From an uncultured Pseudomonadota bacterium (lineage in GTDB: Bacteria; Pseudomonadota; Gammaproteobacteria; Methylococcales; Methylomonadaceae), in contig CAIQDI010000006.1 in assembly GCA_903870545.1 (NCBI GenBank), positions 62,001-126,000 of the forward strand: 64,000 nt of DNA, in the 5' to 3' direction. Each line of letters starts with the position of its first letter. Position 1 is the first letter of the stretch. Shown here piece by piece: positions 17,950 to 27,218 of this stretch. The translations under genes and the position numbers were made by a program. The notes beneath the pieces were generated by a model. That model was not told the DNA's origin. It made no database searches and saw only the letters and a program-made list of their open reading frames with translations.

Positions 17950-18585
17950 TTAATGCGCGGTCAGTTGAAAAAATTCGCAATAACCGCTGATCACGCACTT
18001 TTCACACAACGGTTTTCGCGCCACGCAAACATAACGTCCGTGTAAAATTAACAGATGATGCGCGTCTTGTTTAAATTTTTCAGGAATCACACGGACTAAT
18101 TCTTTTTCAACCGCTAAAACCGTGTTGGCGTGCGCTAATCCAATGCGATTTGCGACCCGAAAAATGTGTGTATCCACGGCAATCGTTGGTTCACCAAACG
18201 CGGTATTTAACATCACATTCGCGGTTTTTCGCCCGACACCCGCTAAACTTTCCAATTCTGCGCGAGTGTGTGGCACTTCGCCGTTGTGCAATGCCAATAA
18301 TTTTTGGCACAACGCTATAATGTGCGTGGCTTTGGTGTTAAATAATCCGATGGTTTTAATGTAATCTTTTAAACCTGCTTCGCCGAGAGCTAGAATTTGT
18401 TTCGGTGTATTTGCTACGGCAAATAATTCTTTTGTCGCTTTATTGACACTTTTATCAGTAGCTTGCGCGGATAAAACGACGGAAATCAACAGTTCAAAAT
18501 GACTGCGATACACCAATTCAGTGGTGGGTTTGGGAATGGAAATAGCAAGTTGTTCAAATAAGCGTGAAATTGTTTGATTAGTCAT
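17950..18585 (-). CDS. nth: Endonuclease III (DNA glycosylase/AP lyase)
   Basis: Nth removes oxidised pyrimidines and nicks abasic sites. The 211 residues show the HhH motif with catalytic Lys (LAGVGRKTANVMLN), the catalytic Asp in IAVDTHIFRV, and the four-cysteine [4Fe-4S] loop with spacing C-x6-C-x2-C-x5-C in VCVARKPLCEKCVISGYCEF. Length and motifs match the E. coli enzyme. The ATG overlaps the trpD stop by 4 bp (ATGA), so translation is coupled to trpD. Confidence 0.96.
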   Translation of the reverse strand: MTNQTISRLFEQLAISIPKPTTELVYRSHFELLISVVLSAQATDKSVNKATKELFAVANTPKQILALGEAGLKDYIKTIGLFNTKATHIIALCQKLLALHNGEVPHTRAELESLAGVGRKTANVMLNTAFGEPTIAVDTHIFRVANRIGLAHANTVLAVEKELVRVIPEKFKQDAHHLLILHGRYVCVARKPLCEKCVISGYCEFFQLTAH

Positions 18586-19601
18586 GAAGTCAGTGTTTGA
18601 GTGTAAGCAATAAATGCCTGAAATTTTTCAGCCGCCGCGCCATTCGCAATGACTTCCTGGGCTTTAGCCATTCCAGCAGCGAGTGAATCGGTCAAATCGG
18701 CGGCATAAATCGCTGCGCCGGCGTTGAGTAAAACAATATCGGTTGCCGCACCAGTTTCATTATTCAACACCGATTTAAGCATTTTTAAACTGTCCGCCGC
18801 GTTGTGAATCGCAATGGTTTCTAACGTCGCACGCGGTAAATTAAATTGTTCGGGCGTAATCGTATAACAGAAAACGGCACCATTTTTCAGTTCTGCGACG
18901 TGTGTTTCACCGCCAATACTGATTTCATCCAAACCGTCTTCGGCACTGACCACTAAAACGTGTTGACTGCCTAATTTTTTGAAAACGTGAGCGAGTGGTT
19001 CCACCCATTTTTTGTCGAAAACACCAATCAATTGATGATTCGCTTTCGCAGGATTCACGAGCGGCCCCAGCAAATTAAACAGCGTTCGCACGCCTAAATT
19101 TTTTCGCACATTGCGCGTGTGCTGCATTGCGCCGTGATAATTGGGCGCGAATAAAAAACCGATTCCTAATTTTTTCACACATTGCGCGACGTGTTCGGGC
19201 GATAAATTTAAATTTACGCCCGCTAATTCCAATACATCCGCGCTGCCGCAACAACTTGAAACGGAACGATTGCCGTGTTTCGCAACTTGTCCACCCGCTG
19301 CCGCGACTACGAATGCGCTGGTGGTGGAAATGTTAAACGTGTTCGCGCCGTCGCCGCCCGTGCCACAAGTATCAATAATGTGTTCGCCACTAATTTCAAT
19401 TGGTGTGGCGAGTTCGCGCAATACTTCCGCTGCGGCGGTAATTTCGTCAATGGTTTCACCTTTGGCACGCAACGCGCACAAAAATCCAGCCATTTGCGCG
19501 TCATTCGCGTCGCCACTCATAAAAAATTTCATGGCTTCACGCATTTCTAACGCCGTTAAATCTTGTTTTTGGAGGAGTTTTTCTAACGTTTTATTCATCA
19601 A
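18582..19601 (-). CDS. trpD: Anthranilate phosphoribosyltransferase
   Basis: TrpD transfers the phosphoribosyl group to anthranilate in tryptophan synthesis. The 339 residues contain the PRPP-binding glycine loop IDTCGTGGDGANTFNIST, KHGNRSVSSCCGSADVLE, and the LLGPLVNPAKANHQLIGV region, all diagnostic. No other trp gene is in the window. Its start overlaps the end of the large RTX gene by 4 bp and its end overlaps nth by 4 bp, which is an unusual setting for a tryptophan gene. Confidence 0.96.
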   Translation of the reverse strand: MMNKTLEKLLQKQDLTALEMREAMKFFMSGDANDAQMAGFLCALRAKGETIDEITAAAEVLRELATPIEISGEHIIDTCGTGGDGANTFNISTTSAFVVAAAGGQVAKHGNRSVSSCCGSADVLELAGVNLNLSPEHVAQCVKKLGIGFLFAPNYHGAMQHTRNVRKNLGVRTLFNLLGPLVNPAKANHQLIGVFDKKWVEPLAHVFKKLGSQHVLVVSAEDGLDEISIGGETHVAELKNGAVFCYTITPEQFNLPRATLETIAIHNAADSLKMLKSVLNNETGAATDIVLLNAGAAIYAADLTDSLAAGMAKAQEVIANGAAAEKFQAFIAYTQTLTS

Positions 19602-22030
19602 ATTATTTCCACGCCCGTTAATATCAATGCCGCATTTGAATCAATTTCGGTTACGCCGATTTCTTTCAAAACGTCCGCCTGGTTATGTTTATCACCGTCA
19701 GCAAATTCGAGAATTTCGATGTTATTCAAAATATCTTCGCCGTCCAAAATGCTGTCATCATTACCTTTATACGCGACGACTAATTGTGGCACGCCTTCCG
19801 CATCGGGATTGGTGGTGTATAAATAATCCTCGTACGCGCCACTAAAAATGGCAACGTCGATTCCCGCGCCACCGTCTAATTCATCATTGCCGTCGCCACC
19901 TTCTAATGTGTCGTTACCGCCCGCGCCGTTAATCGTATCGTCGCCTTCCATGCCATTCAGATTGACACCGACTTTGCCGCCCGCTATTTCTTGAATCAAA
20001 TTCGATAAAACGTTGCCCGTTCCGTTTATTGCTTGTGCGCCTGATAACGTTAAAAATTCAACATTTTCACTTTGACTTAAATTGAAACTGACCGTGGCGA
20101 TAATTTGGTCTTCACCGCCGTCCACTTCTTCGACAATACTATCGCCATCGTTATTCATGCGATATAAATCATCCCCATTTCCGCCCACCAAGGTATCTCT
20201 TCCTAAGCCGCCGTCTAAGGTATCAGCACCTTCACCACCAACTAATGAATCGTTGCCCGCCATGCCTTTGAGTTCGTTATCACCGACGCTGCCAGTTATC
20301 ACATTATTACTTTTGTTACCCGTGCCGCTGCTGCCTTTACCTTGAACGTCATCCAGAATGAGATTTTCAATGTTGTCGCCCAGCGTATAATTTGACGTGC
20401 TGGTCACGGTATCTTTGCCGCCCGTTTTTTCGATGGCATTGGTTTCAATTACAACATCTTTGCTGTTATCCACAAAATACGCATCGTCACCGTCGCCGCC
20501 TTTTAAATTGTCAACGCCAATGCCACCGTTCAACGTGTCTTTGCCTTGACCACCGTCTAACGAATCGTTGCCTTTGCCGCCGTCCAATTTATCATCGCCA
20601 CTTCCGCCGATTAATGTGTCATTTCCATCGCCACCGATTAACGTATCGTTGCCCGTGCCGCCATCTAAGGAATCATTTCCCGCGCCACCATTTAACGCAT
20701 CATTTCCAGCATTGCCACGCAACACATCGTTTCCCGCCAATCCAGTCAGCGAGTCATTTTTGTCCGCACCAATTAACAAATCATTACTGTTTGAAACGGA
20801 CTTTTTAATTAAACCATTCATAATGACAGGCGATGGATTAACCGCTTTATCCGCAATACTGCTGTCTTTCACGGTAACGGCGACCGTTTGATTAGAATCA
20901 TCATTTAGCGTTACGGTTAAATTTTCGGTGCCTTCCGTCAATTTATCTGCGACAAATTTGACCGCTAATGACGCTTCACCTTTCGCATTCACTACAAAAC
21001 GTGGCGTTTTCAATCCGCCCAAAACGTCTGTTTCTGAAATGGTACCGCCAAATGCAAACGAAACTTCTGTGTCAGCCTCGACATTCGTTGTCGCTAATTT
21101 AAACGTTACGGTGGAACCTTCGTTTAACTCTGTTTTATCCGCCGTTAACACATAAGTCAGCGGCTGAATTTCTATCATTTTGGGTTCAATCAACGTGGTC
21201 GCAATACTGGTTTCACTTTCCAGTTTTTTTAAACCATCGGTATAACTGACTTTCACACTGATTGCTTTGCCAACGTCACTTTCTAAAAGCGTGTAAGTGG
21301 ATGCCGTCGCGCCACTAATCGCTTTGCCGTTATTGAGCCATGAATAACTGAACGCGCCCAAACCATCAGCATCTTTTAAGGTATTTTCAATTGACAGCGT
21401 TTCATTCTGAATAGCATTGCCGATGATTGAAATTGTGCCGGAATGTGGATGTTGGCTTGCAACGGGTGAAGCTGAAATCGTTGCGGTTGATACGTCTTTA
21501 TCCTTAAAAACCAAGTATTCGATATGGGTTAGCGTATCGATTTCACCCGTTACATTATTTTTAACGCTGACGTATTCACCCTCGTTTGTAAAACTATAAT
21601 TTGCCGCGTTTTCTGAAAATAGCACTTCATCAATGCCATCGCCCCCATCAATCGTGTCATTTCCCGAAAATCCGTCAATAGTATCATCGCCGTATGAACC
21701 GGTAATTTGATCATCACCAGCAAAAATATAGTTCAATAAAGATTGCCCGTCGTTAGCATCGAGATAACTTCCTATTGTCGGCGCGTCATTATTTTTGGAA
21801 GTTGAAAGTTTATAAAGTGGAACACCTAAATAACTACTATCCATTGAAGCAACGCGCCCGCTCGCAATACTTAAACCGTCGGATGAATAGCTGAAATTGC
21901 CGTAAAAATTTATGATGACACCGTCGAAGGAAGCCAGCTGAATGTTTGTTGGCGTTGCCTCGGTGGGTAAATCATAAGCTACGTCTGCATTTCCCATATT
22001 GAGAGGCTGAAAAAAAGTGGCAATAGTCAT
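19598..22030 (-). CDS. Large RTX calcium-binding protein with Calx-beta domain, probably type I secreted
   Basis: The 810-residue acidic protein has no signal peptide. RTX nonapeptide blocks (GGxGxDxLx) lie at about residues 104-133, 416-515, 576-620 and 694-725. Between them are an Ig-like module (about 200-282; FSYSWLNNGKAISGATASTY) and a Calx-beta domain (about 293-390; LNEGSTVTFKLATT). A module of the type D-x-x-x-F-S...D-x-L-x-x-I-E-x-L-x-F follows both the first and the last RTX block. Such proteins leave the cell by type I secretion, but no ABC/MFP exporter is in the window. It starts 48 bp after the PLP-enzyme gene and its end overlaps trpD by 4 bp. Likely surface or extracellular; the exact role is unknown. 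Confidence 0.88.
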   Translation of the reverse strand: MTIATFFQPLNMGNADVAYDLPTEATPTNIQLASFDGVIINFYGNFSYSSDGLSIASGRVASMDSSYLGVPLYKLSTSKNNDAPTIGSYLDANDGQSLLNYIFAGDDQITGSYGDDTIDGFSGNDTIDGGDGIDEVLFSENAANYSFTNEGEYVSVKNNVTGEIDTLTHIEYLVFKDKDVSTATISASPVASQHPHSGTISIIGNAIQNETLSIENTLKDADGLGAFSYSWLNNGKAISGATASTYTLLESDVGKAISVKVSYTDGLKKLESETSIATTLIEPKMIEIQPLTYVLTADKTELNEGSTVTFKLATTNVEADTEVSFAFGGTISETDVLGGLKTPRFVVNAKGEASLAVKFVADKLTEGTENLTVTLNDDSNQTVAVTVKDSSIADKAVNPSPVIMNGLIKKSVSNSNDLLIGADKNDSLTGLAGNDVLRGNAGNDALNGGAGNDSLDGGTGNDTLIGGDGNDTLIGGSGDDKLDGGKGNDSLDGGQGKDTLNGGIGVDNLKGGDGDDAYFVDNSKDVVIETNAIEKTGGKDTVTSTSNYTLGDNIENLILDDVQGKGSSGTGNKSNNVITGSVGDNELKGMAGNDSLVGGEGADTLDGGLGRDTLVGGNGDDLYRMNNDGDSIVEEVDGGEDQIIATVSFNLSQSENVEFLTLSGAQAINGTGNVLSNLIQEIAGGKVGVNLNGMEGDDTINGAGGNDTLEGGDGNDELDGGAGIDVAIFSGAYEDYLYTTNPDAEGVPQLVVAYKGNDDSILDGEDILNNIEILEFADGDKHNQADVLKEIGVTEIDSNAALILTGVEII
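20486..20785 (-). repeat. Main RTX nonapeptide repeat block
   Basis: This stretch encodes about eleven consecutive nine-residue units of the form GGxGNDxLx (protein residues about 416-515). At DNA level it is a diverged 27-bp tandem repeat, which could recombine or slip. Confidence 0.85.
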
Positions 22031-22078
22031 GTGAATTCCTCGATATTTTGATAAAAAAGAAAAGGGGCGTTGCCTAGT

Positions 22079-23380
22079 TTAATCGTTGTATTGAAATTGA
22101 ACCAATGTTTCAAGTGTCGCCAAAACCTGCAAAGCATTTTGAATCATATCACGCCGACAGGCTTTATTTTTCGCCGCTTGCACAATCAATGGCGCACTCA
22201 AACACAAGCGCAACGCGCTTTGTTCATTGCCACACATCACCGGCTGACCCATTTGGCAACGGGGATTTTGCAACGGCAATTCTTGATAACACGCCAACGT
22301 TTCAGCGCGAGAAAGCGGCTTATTTCCACGCAACAATATAAACGGAAAAATCGTCCGCAAATTGTCCCACATTGGCGTTTCAACTAAATTTCCACGATTT
22401 AAAACCGGTGTTTCTAACGGTTCAAAATGGGGCGACGCGCTTAAATAATTCTGCACGGCATCGGCAAAATCACGAATAATTTCGCTAATTTGCGCGTCCG
22501 TTAAAACGTGAAACGCTCGGTATTCGCCTAATGCGATTTCCATTCGCAATAATAATCCCCAATTTATCGCTTCGGATTTTTCAGCCATTCGCAATGGCGC
22601 GGGTAAAAGTAAGATTGCCGAAAATGACGGCGCGGCTAAAAATTTTGAACCCGTCAGCGCAATCATAAAATCGTGCTGTAAATAAGCGTTTAACGTGGTC
22701 GCCGATAAGCGAAATTGGCACGCATCGACCAACACATTCAAACGTAATTTATACTGATTTTTTAATTGCATCGCACAATCTGGGCTGGGTGCAATCATGC
22801 CGGTTTTAGATTGGTCAGCCACAATCAAAAGTACGTCCCGCTGTTGTTCCATCGCTCTTGCCACCTGCGCCAACACGTCGGCATCAATAATCGAAATAGC
22901 ACGCGGCAAACCATCGTCAAAGCGCAACGCAATTGACACCACTTCGACATTTTGACCTTGTTTCAAAGCCATTTCGACACCGCTGCCGGTTTCATTGCCA
23001 TCAACCATAATAATTAACGTATTCGGCGCAACGTAATGAGCCACCAAAGCGTGTAAATCCGTACCGGACGGCGAAAAAATCAATTGCGTTTCCGTCGCCA
23101 AACCTATCAATTCGCGCCACGCATTTTTTTGGCGGGTGATTTCTTGCGAATAAAGCATTTCTGCCGACGTGGTTTGCAATGCGTGTTCTAAACGATTTCG
23201 CAACGTGTCGGCAACACTGAAATTTTTAATTGAAATAGTCGAAGCCGTCGAAGAGCTAAACGATAAAATTGCGTCATCCGGCGTGGGCGAACAACCGTAT
23301 TTATTCACGCCATGAGCATTCAATTCCAGCCGTTTATCGCCGCCCGAAATCAGTAATTCTGTTGTTGAATTTAAATACAT
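22079..23380 (-). CDS. PLP-dependent fold-type I enzyme of unknown substrate
   Basis: The 433-residue protein looks like a class V aminotransferase/decarboxylase-type PLP enzyme. It has a phosphate-loop-like segment FSPSGTDLHALVAHY (near 102), the cofactor-ring aspartate in NVLVDACQFRLS (D219), and the presumptive Schiff-base lysine in ALTGSKFLAAPSF (K246). The C-terminal half is poorly conserved by eye. The N-terminus (GGDKRLELNAHGVNKYGCSPTP) resembles enzymes that begin with a substrate-binding 'N.yG.sp.P' segment. It overlaps the histidine kinase gene by one base (TAATG). The substrate cannot be told from sequence. Confidence 0.75.
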   Translation of the reverse strand: MYLNSTTELLISGGDKRLELNAHGVNKYGCSPTPDDAILSFSSSTASTISIKNFSVADTLRNRLEHALQTTSAEMLYSQEITRQKNAWRELIGLATETQLIFSPSGTDLHALVAHYVAPNTLIIMVDGNETGSGVEMALKQGQNVEVVSIALRFDDGLPRAISIIDADVLAQVARAMEQQRDVLLIVADQSKTGMIAPSPDCAMQLKNQYKLRLNVLVDACQFRLSATTLNAYLQHDFMIALTGSKFLAAPSFSAILLLPAPLRMAEKSEAINWGLLLRMEIALGEYRAFHVLTDAQISEIIRDFADAVQNYLSASPHFEPLETPVLNRGNLVETPMWDNLRTIFPFILLRGNKPLSRAETLACYQELPLQNPRCQMGQPVMCGNEQSALRLCLSAPLIVQAAKNKACRRDMIQNALQVLATLETLVQFQYND

Positions 23381-25299
23381 TAAGCCAGTGTAATTCGAAG
23401 TGGAATAGCGATAATGAAGCGCGTGCCTTGATTCAATTCAGATTCGACAGTTAACGAGCCATGATGTTTTTCAATAATGCCGTAAGAAATTGACAAGCCT
23501 AATCCCGTGCCTTCGCCGACTTCTTTGGTGGTAAAAAACGGATCAAATATTTTTTCTTTCACGTTGTTCAGCATTCCCACCCCATTATCTGCAATGCTGA
23601 TAACCGCTTGATTATTCACTTTTGCGGTCGTGATAATAATGCAACCTTTGTCAGGAATCGCTTGAATTGCATTAGCGAGAATGTTCATAAACACTTGATT
23701 CAGTTCGCCTGCGTAACATTCCACCATCTCATTGAGCGCGTAATCTTTCTCGATAGTGATACGGCTTTTGTAATGGTGTTGCAGCATTTGTAAGGTCGAA
23801 TCCAAGCCTTCTTCAAGTCGCACCATTTTAATTTCGCCTTGATCGAGTCGCGAAAAGTTTCGCAACGACAACACGATATTCCGAATTCGATCTGCCGCTT
23901 GTTTTTGGCTGTTAAGCAATTTCGCTAAATCTTCAATGACAAAGGTGTAATCAATTTGCGCCATGTGTTCGTCTAATTTTTCCACGCCACTCGCATCTAA
24001 ACAGCTTTGCGCGAATTCCACCGTGCCTTCAATGTCTTCAATATATTCTTTTAACGGCGGCATATTAGCGTAAATGGCTCCGATGGGATTGTTGATTTCA
24101 TGCGCGATGCCGGCGACTAATTGTCCTAACGATGCCATTTTTTCCGATTGCACCAATTGCGTTTGCGCGGATTTAAGTTTTTGCAACGTTTCTTGTAATT
24201 GCGCGGTGCGTTCGATGACTTGATTTTCTAAATTTTGATTCAAATCTTCTAATTCTTTTTCGACCAATGAACATTTATGCACTAATTCGCCTAAGCGGGT
24301 AATCATTCGGTTGAACGCATTGCCCAAATCGGCGACTTCATCGCGCCCTGAAATCGGCACTTGAATCGATAAATCGTTGAAATCTTCAATGGTACGAATC
24401 GTGGCGGTCAATTTTTTAATCGGCGTAACAAAGTGGCGACTGAGCAAACTCACCAACAAAATCATGGGAATACCCACGAATAAAGCCGCGACGAGTAAAT
24501 TTTTCGTCAGTTCAAATAACGGTTCGAGTGCCAGTCTTTCTGGCATAAACGCCGCCACCTGAAAACTAAAACCGTTGAGTGTGACGGGTTTTGAAATCGA
24601 ACCCAGATAACTATTTTCATTCAAGACCCATAACGATTTAGTCGCAAAATCGTCATTCATATCAATAGTTTCAACACCGTCAGTAGTAAATAATTCGGCC
24701 ATCGTATCATCGTTCGCTTTCTGTAACGCAAAACGGCTGTCGGTCGGCGCAAGCAATCGGCTGATGTCGTTCCACGAATGCGTAATCACCAAATAGCCCT
24801 GCATTTTTAATTGCGGCGGTTTTAATGCCGTAATCTGAGCAATAATGTTGCCTTGAATAAACGGCACTTCGTGTTCAAAAACAAGCTGATAATCTTTTTT
24901 CGTTTGCCACGCTTCCGGCAATTTTGTTTTTAATACGCCCTGTTGCGTAGACGCAATTAAAATCCCCTCTGCATTAAACACATACAAATCCCCTTGCAAT
25001 TGATAATACTGCTTCAGGTTTTTCAGTTCGGTGTTGATACGTTTATCCAAATCATCAACCACCACATCGAGCATCACCGAAGAAGCTCGCCACGCCAGTA
25101 AATTGGTGCGTTCAAAAAGTAATATATTACCGATTTCAGCGGCTTTATGATTGGCAATGTCGCTCAGATTATGATTGATTTGTTGATTGATTTTTGCGCC
25201 CGCTTGATAAAAAACCACCGCGCTTAACGTCGTGGTGACGAGTAAAACGATAAAACTAAAAAACAACGTTAAGCGAACAGAAAGAGAAAAACGTGACAT
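23380..25299 (-). CDS. Membrane sensor histidine kinase (HAMP-HisKA-HATPase)
   Basis: The 639-residue kinase has TM1 at about 9-31, a periplasmic sensing domain of about 230 residues (probably double-Cache-like), and TM2 at about 266-287. A HAMP domain (about 288-345), a coiled coil (345-390) and the H-box [15 protein letters not shown] with H400 follow. The ATPase domain has [11 protein letters not shown] (N-box), DNGVGM (G1), DPFFTTK and GEGTGLGLS (G2). No response regulator gene is adjacent. It lies 12 bp after the small PstS-like gene and is translationally coupled to the PLP-enzyme gene. Confidence 0.92.
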   Translation of the reverse strand: MSRFSLSVRLTLFFSFIVLLVTTTLSAVVFYQAGAKINQQINHNLSDIANHKAAEIGNILLFERTNLLAWRASSVMLDVVVDDLDKRINTELKNLKQYYQLQGDLYVFNAEGILIASTQQGVLKTKLPEAWQTKKDYQLVFEHEVPFIQGNIIAQITALKPPQLKMQGYLVITHSWNDISRLLAPTDSRFALQKANDDTMAELFTTDGVETIDMNDDFATKSLWVLNENSYLGSISKPVTLNGFSFQVAAFMPERLALEPLFELTKNLLVAALFVGIPMILLVSLLSRHFVTPIKKLTATIRTIEDFNDLSIQVPISGRDEVADLGNAFNRMITRLGELVHKCSLVEKELEDLNQNLENQVIERTAQLQETLQKLKSAQTQLVQSEKMASLGQLVAGIAHEINNPIGAIYANMPPLKEYIEDIEGTVEFAQSCLDASGVEKLDEHMAQIDYTFVIEDLAKLLNSQKQAADRIRNIVLSLRNFSRLDQGEIKMVRLEEGLDSTLQMLQHHYKSRITIEKDYALNEMVECYAGELNQVFMNILANAIQAIPDKGCIIITTAKVNNQAVISIADNGVGMLNNVKEKIFDPFFTTKEVGEGTGLGLSISYGIIEKHHGSLTVESELNQGTRFIIAIPLRITLA

Positions 25300-25311
25300 G
25301 AAAAATCCGAA

Positions 25312-25737
25312 TTATTTGCTAGAAAATTGTTGCAAAATTTTGATTTGCGAACTTTGTGGTTTGGTTTCCACATAACCAATTGCGCCCTTGATGCGTTCCA
25401 CAAACATGATGACGGCTTGTTCTGAATTTTGCGTCACCGGTGGATTTTCACCTTTGAACAGCATTTTGTCCCAATAACTGCCTAACTTTTCGGGCGTGCT
25501 ATCAAAAATTTCAGCGGTAAAATGCGTGCGTGCGTCGGCAGTTGCGGGTAAGTTAATTGGCATAATATCGTCGCCATTTTCCCAATGTTTTTTCTTCAAT
25601 AAATAAATCGCGGCAATGTCGCTTTTATCGAGTTGCACGGTGGGTGAATCTTTATTCGCGATAATGTACAAATCTGCGTGGACGTTCGAGAATGATAATA
25701 ACGCAGCGGTTAATCCTAAAATAGATAATTTTTTCAT
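25312..25737 (-). CDS. Small periplasmic PstS-like (phosphate-binding-family) protein
   Basis: The 141-residue product starts with a Sec signal (MKKLSILGLTAALLSFSNVHA). It matches the small PBP-like proteins annotated as phosphate ABC transporter substrate-binding-like: LDKSDIAAIYLLKKKHWENGD, ARTHFTAEIFDSTPEKLGSY and ERIKGAIGYVE. These single-lobe proteins are often found next to sensor kinases and porins rather than permeases, as here. Its start overlaps the end of the porin gene by one base. Ligand is unknown; a sensing partner of the kinase is a reasonable inference. Confidence 0.82.
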   Translation of the reverse strand: MKKLSILGLTAALLSFSNVHADLYIIANKDSPTVQLDKSDIAAIYLLKKKHWENGDDIMPINLPATADARTHFTAEIFDSTPEKLGSYWDKMLFKGENPPVTQNSEQAVIMFVERIKGAIGYVETKPQSSQIKILQQFSSK

Positions 25738-26768
25738 TAGAATAACACCGCAATAGAGCTGTAAAGTCCGGTTGGATTATGATAAATGCTGCCTTCGGTT
25801 TGTTGCCATTCCAATTTCAACGATAAACGTGGCACGGGACGATAAACAATGCCACTTAATGTGGTATCCGTTGCCGCAGATTTGTTGGCATATTCAAAAT
25901 GTTCGTAACGGGTAATCAAATTAAAATGTTCAATTAACGGCACCGCCATTTGCATATAACCGCCCCAATCGCTGCCATGTTGCTGTGGTGTGCTGGTATC
26001 AACGTGCGTAAAAACAAATTCACTTTCTAATTCAAACCATTTATGTTGCCAATTGCCGTCCACGCTAATTGAATTACGCTTTTCATCGCTGTGCGCCACG
26101 TCTGCAAACTGGAATGAAACGCCTAAATAATAATCCAAATCTTCGTGCGTAATCCAGCGTGCGCCGGCGACCGTTTGATAATGGCGTTCGTGTTCGGTCA
26201 ACGGTTTGGAATTAAATTCATCGACCGGTTGCACATAAATTTCCAGCGCGTTTCCCGTCAGCGCATCAAAATCGTGACGCATATTCATACCCGTAATGTA
26301 GTTAGCGCGGGAATACGTTGAGGTAATAGGGCGATTGGTTGTCCACACGAGTGGCGCGGCGTGAATGATATTCCAATGATTGATGGGAGCTAAAAATTTA
26401 CCGGCGCGGAAGGTGTCATCGTCCGAAATTTGAAAGTCATTGTATAACCGTTCAATCGCTAATTGTGCGCTGTTAAATTGTGCGCCGCCTCCCGCTTGCC
26501 AGAGCGGAATGTTGTAGGCTTCGGCTTCTAAAAAAGGATTAAACCAACGATTAAATTTGCCCGAAACAAATAAACTTAAATCGTCTAATGAAATGGAAGT
26601 TGGCTTATGATTTGGCGCATTCGCCGTGATTTTGGCATAACCAGAAACGTTAATAGAATCTGTCCACGATTTGTCTTCACTAGCAATTGAAGGCGATACA
26701 AAACAAATTATCACCAAACTACAAACACCGACAAAGACGTAACGATTAGACGTTAGAAAAAGTGACAT
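25737..26768 (-). CDS. Outer-membrane beta-barrel, porin-like protein
   Basis: The 343-residue product has a signal peptide (to about residue 29, SPSIAS) and then alternating amphipathic strands typical of a porin. It ends in the outer-membrane signature with terminal phenylalanine (SSIAVLF). Segments such as NVSGYAKITANAP and FLEAEAYNIPLWQAGGG resemble porins seen beside PBP/HAMP-kinase clusters. It is the first gene of a minus-strand run that continues without significant gaps to nth. Substrate is unknown. Confidence 0.82.
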   Translation of the reverse strand: MSLFLTSNRYVFVGVCSLVIICFVSPSIASEDKSWTDSINVSGYAKITANAPNHKPTSISLDDLSLFVSGKFNRWFNPFLEAEAYNIPLWQAGGGAQFNSAQLAIERLYNDFQISDDDTFRAGKFLAPINHWNIIHAAPLVWTTNRPITSTYSRANYITGMNMRHDFDALTGNALEIYVQPVDEFNSKPLTEHERHYQTVAGARWITHEDLDYYLGVSFQFADVAHSDEKRNSISVDGNWQHKWFELESEFVFTHVDTSTPQQHGSDWGGYMQMAVPLIEHFNLITRYEHFEYANKSAATDTTLSGIVYRPVPRLSLKLEWQQTEGSIYHNPTGLYSSIAVLF

Positions 26769-26802
26769 AACATAAAATTAAAATAAATAAATAATGGAAA
26801 TC

Positions 26803-26808
26803 ATTATA
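26803..26808 (-). promoter_or_regulatory. Candidate -10 element for the porin-kinase-RTX operon
   Basis: A perfect TATAAT on the minus strand lies 35 bp upstream of the porin ATG. No good -35 hexamer is visible at the proper distance, so an activator may be needed. Confidence 0.45.
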
Positions 26809-26858
26809 GCTTATCGACGCTGAATAGGGTTTTTAAAGCGATTCGTAATAACTCGCCG

Positions 26859-26864
26859 TATAAT
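26859..26864 (+). promoter_or_regulatory. Candidate -10 element for the SemiSWEET gene
   Basis: A perfect TATAAT 15 bp before a GGAGG ribosome-binding site (26880-26884). A matching -35 is not obvious. With the opposing -10 at 26803-26808 it forms a short divergent promoter region. Confidence 0.4.
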
Positions 26865-26898
26865 TCGCCGCATTTTAATGGAGGAAAAACTTTTTGTG

Positions 26899-27171
26899 AT
26901 GATGACAGTAGATATTTTGGGCTACGTTGCGGCGACGTTAACGACCAGTTCTTTTTTACCGCAAGCAATTTTGACAATTCGGACGCGCGACACGGACGCA
27001 TTGTCGCTAACGATGTACAGCGCGTTTACGATGGGCGTTTTGTGTTGGCTGATTTACGGAATTTATTTAGCGAATAATGTGATTATCGTGGCGAATGCGA
27101 TTACGTTGTTTTTGGCGACGCTGATTTTGAGTTTTAAAATTTATAACACTTTTTTTAAAACGAAAAAGTAA
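26899..27171 (+). CDS. SemiSWEET-family (PQ-loop) small transporter
   Basis: The product of about 90 residues has three transmembrane helices and the SemiSWEET signature ILGYVAATLTTSSFLPQ, the Pro-Gln pair at the end of TM1. LCWLIYGIYLANNVIIVANA follows in TM2-TM3. Such proteins dimerise to make a sugar-type uniporter in the inner membrane. A GGAGG motif at 26880-26884 rules against the ATG at 26878, which would overlap it. The GTG at 26896 or ATG at 26899 fits the family start (MMTVDILGY). Confidence 0.85.
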   Translation: MMTVDILGYVAATLTTSSFLPQAILTIRTRDTDALSLTMYSAFTMGVLCWLIYGIYLANNVIIVANAITLFLATLILSFKIYNTFFKTKK

Positions 27172-27175
27172 CGTG

Positions 27176-27214
27176 AACCACCCGCGCTTCGTGATGATGA
27201 AGCGCGGTTTTGTT
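27176..27214 (+). terminator. Intrinsic terminator after the SemiSWEET gene
   Basis: CCGCGCTTC (27182-27190) and GAAGCGCGG (27199-27207) form a 9-bp GC-rich stem with an 8-nt loop, followed by TTTTGTT. It lies between the convergent SemiSWEET and nadA genes. Confidence 0.85.
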
Positions 27215-27218
27215 GAAT

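Noticed and set aside
20486-20785. Regular 27-bp repeat considered as a CRISPR array
   Set aside because: The repeats are contiguous without spacers and encode in-frame RTX nonapeptides.
20392-20808. 138-codon open frame on the plus strand rich in Cys, His and Arg
   Set aside because: It lies opposite the RTX repeats and only reflects the repeated codons read in antisense; no ribosome-binding site and strongly biased composition.
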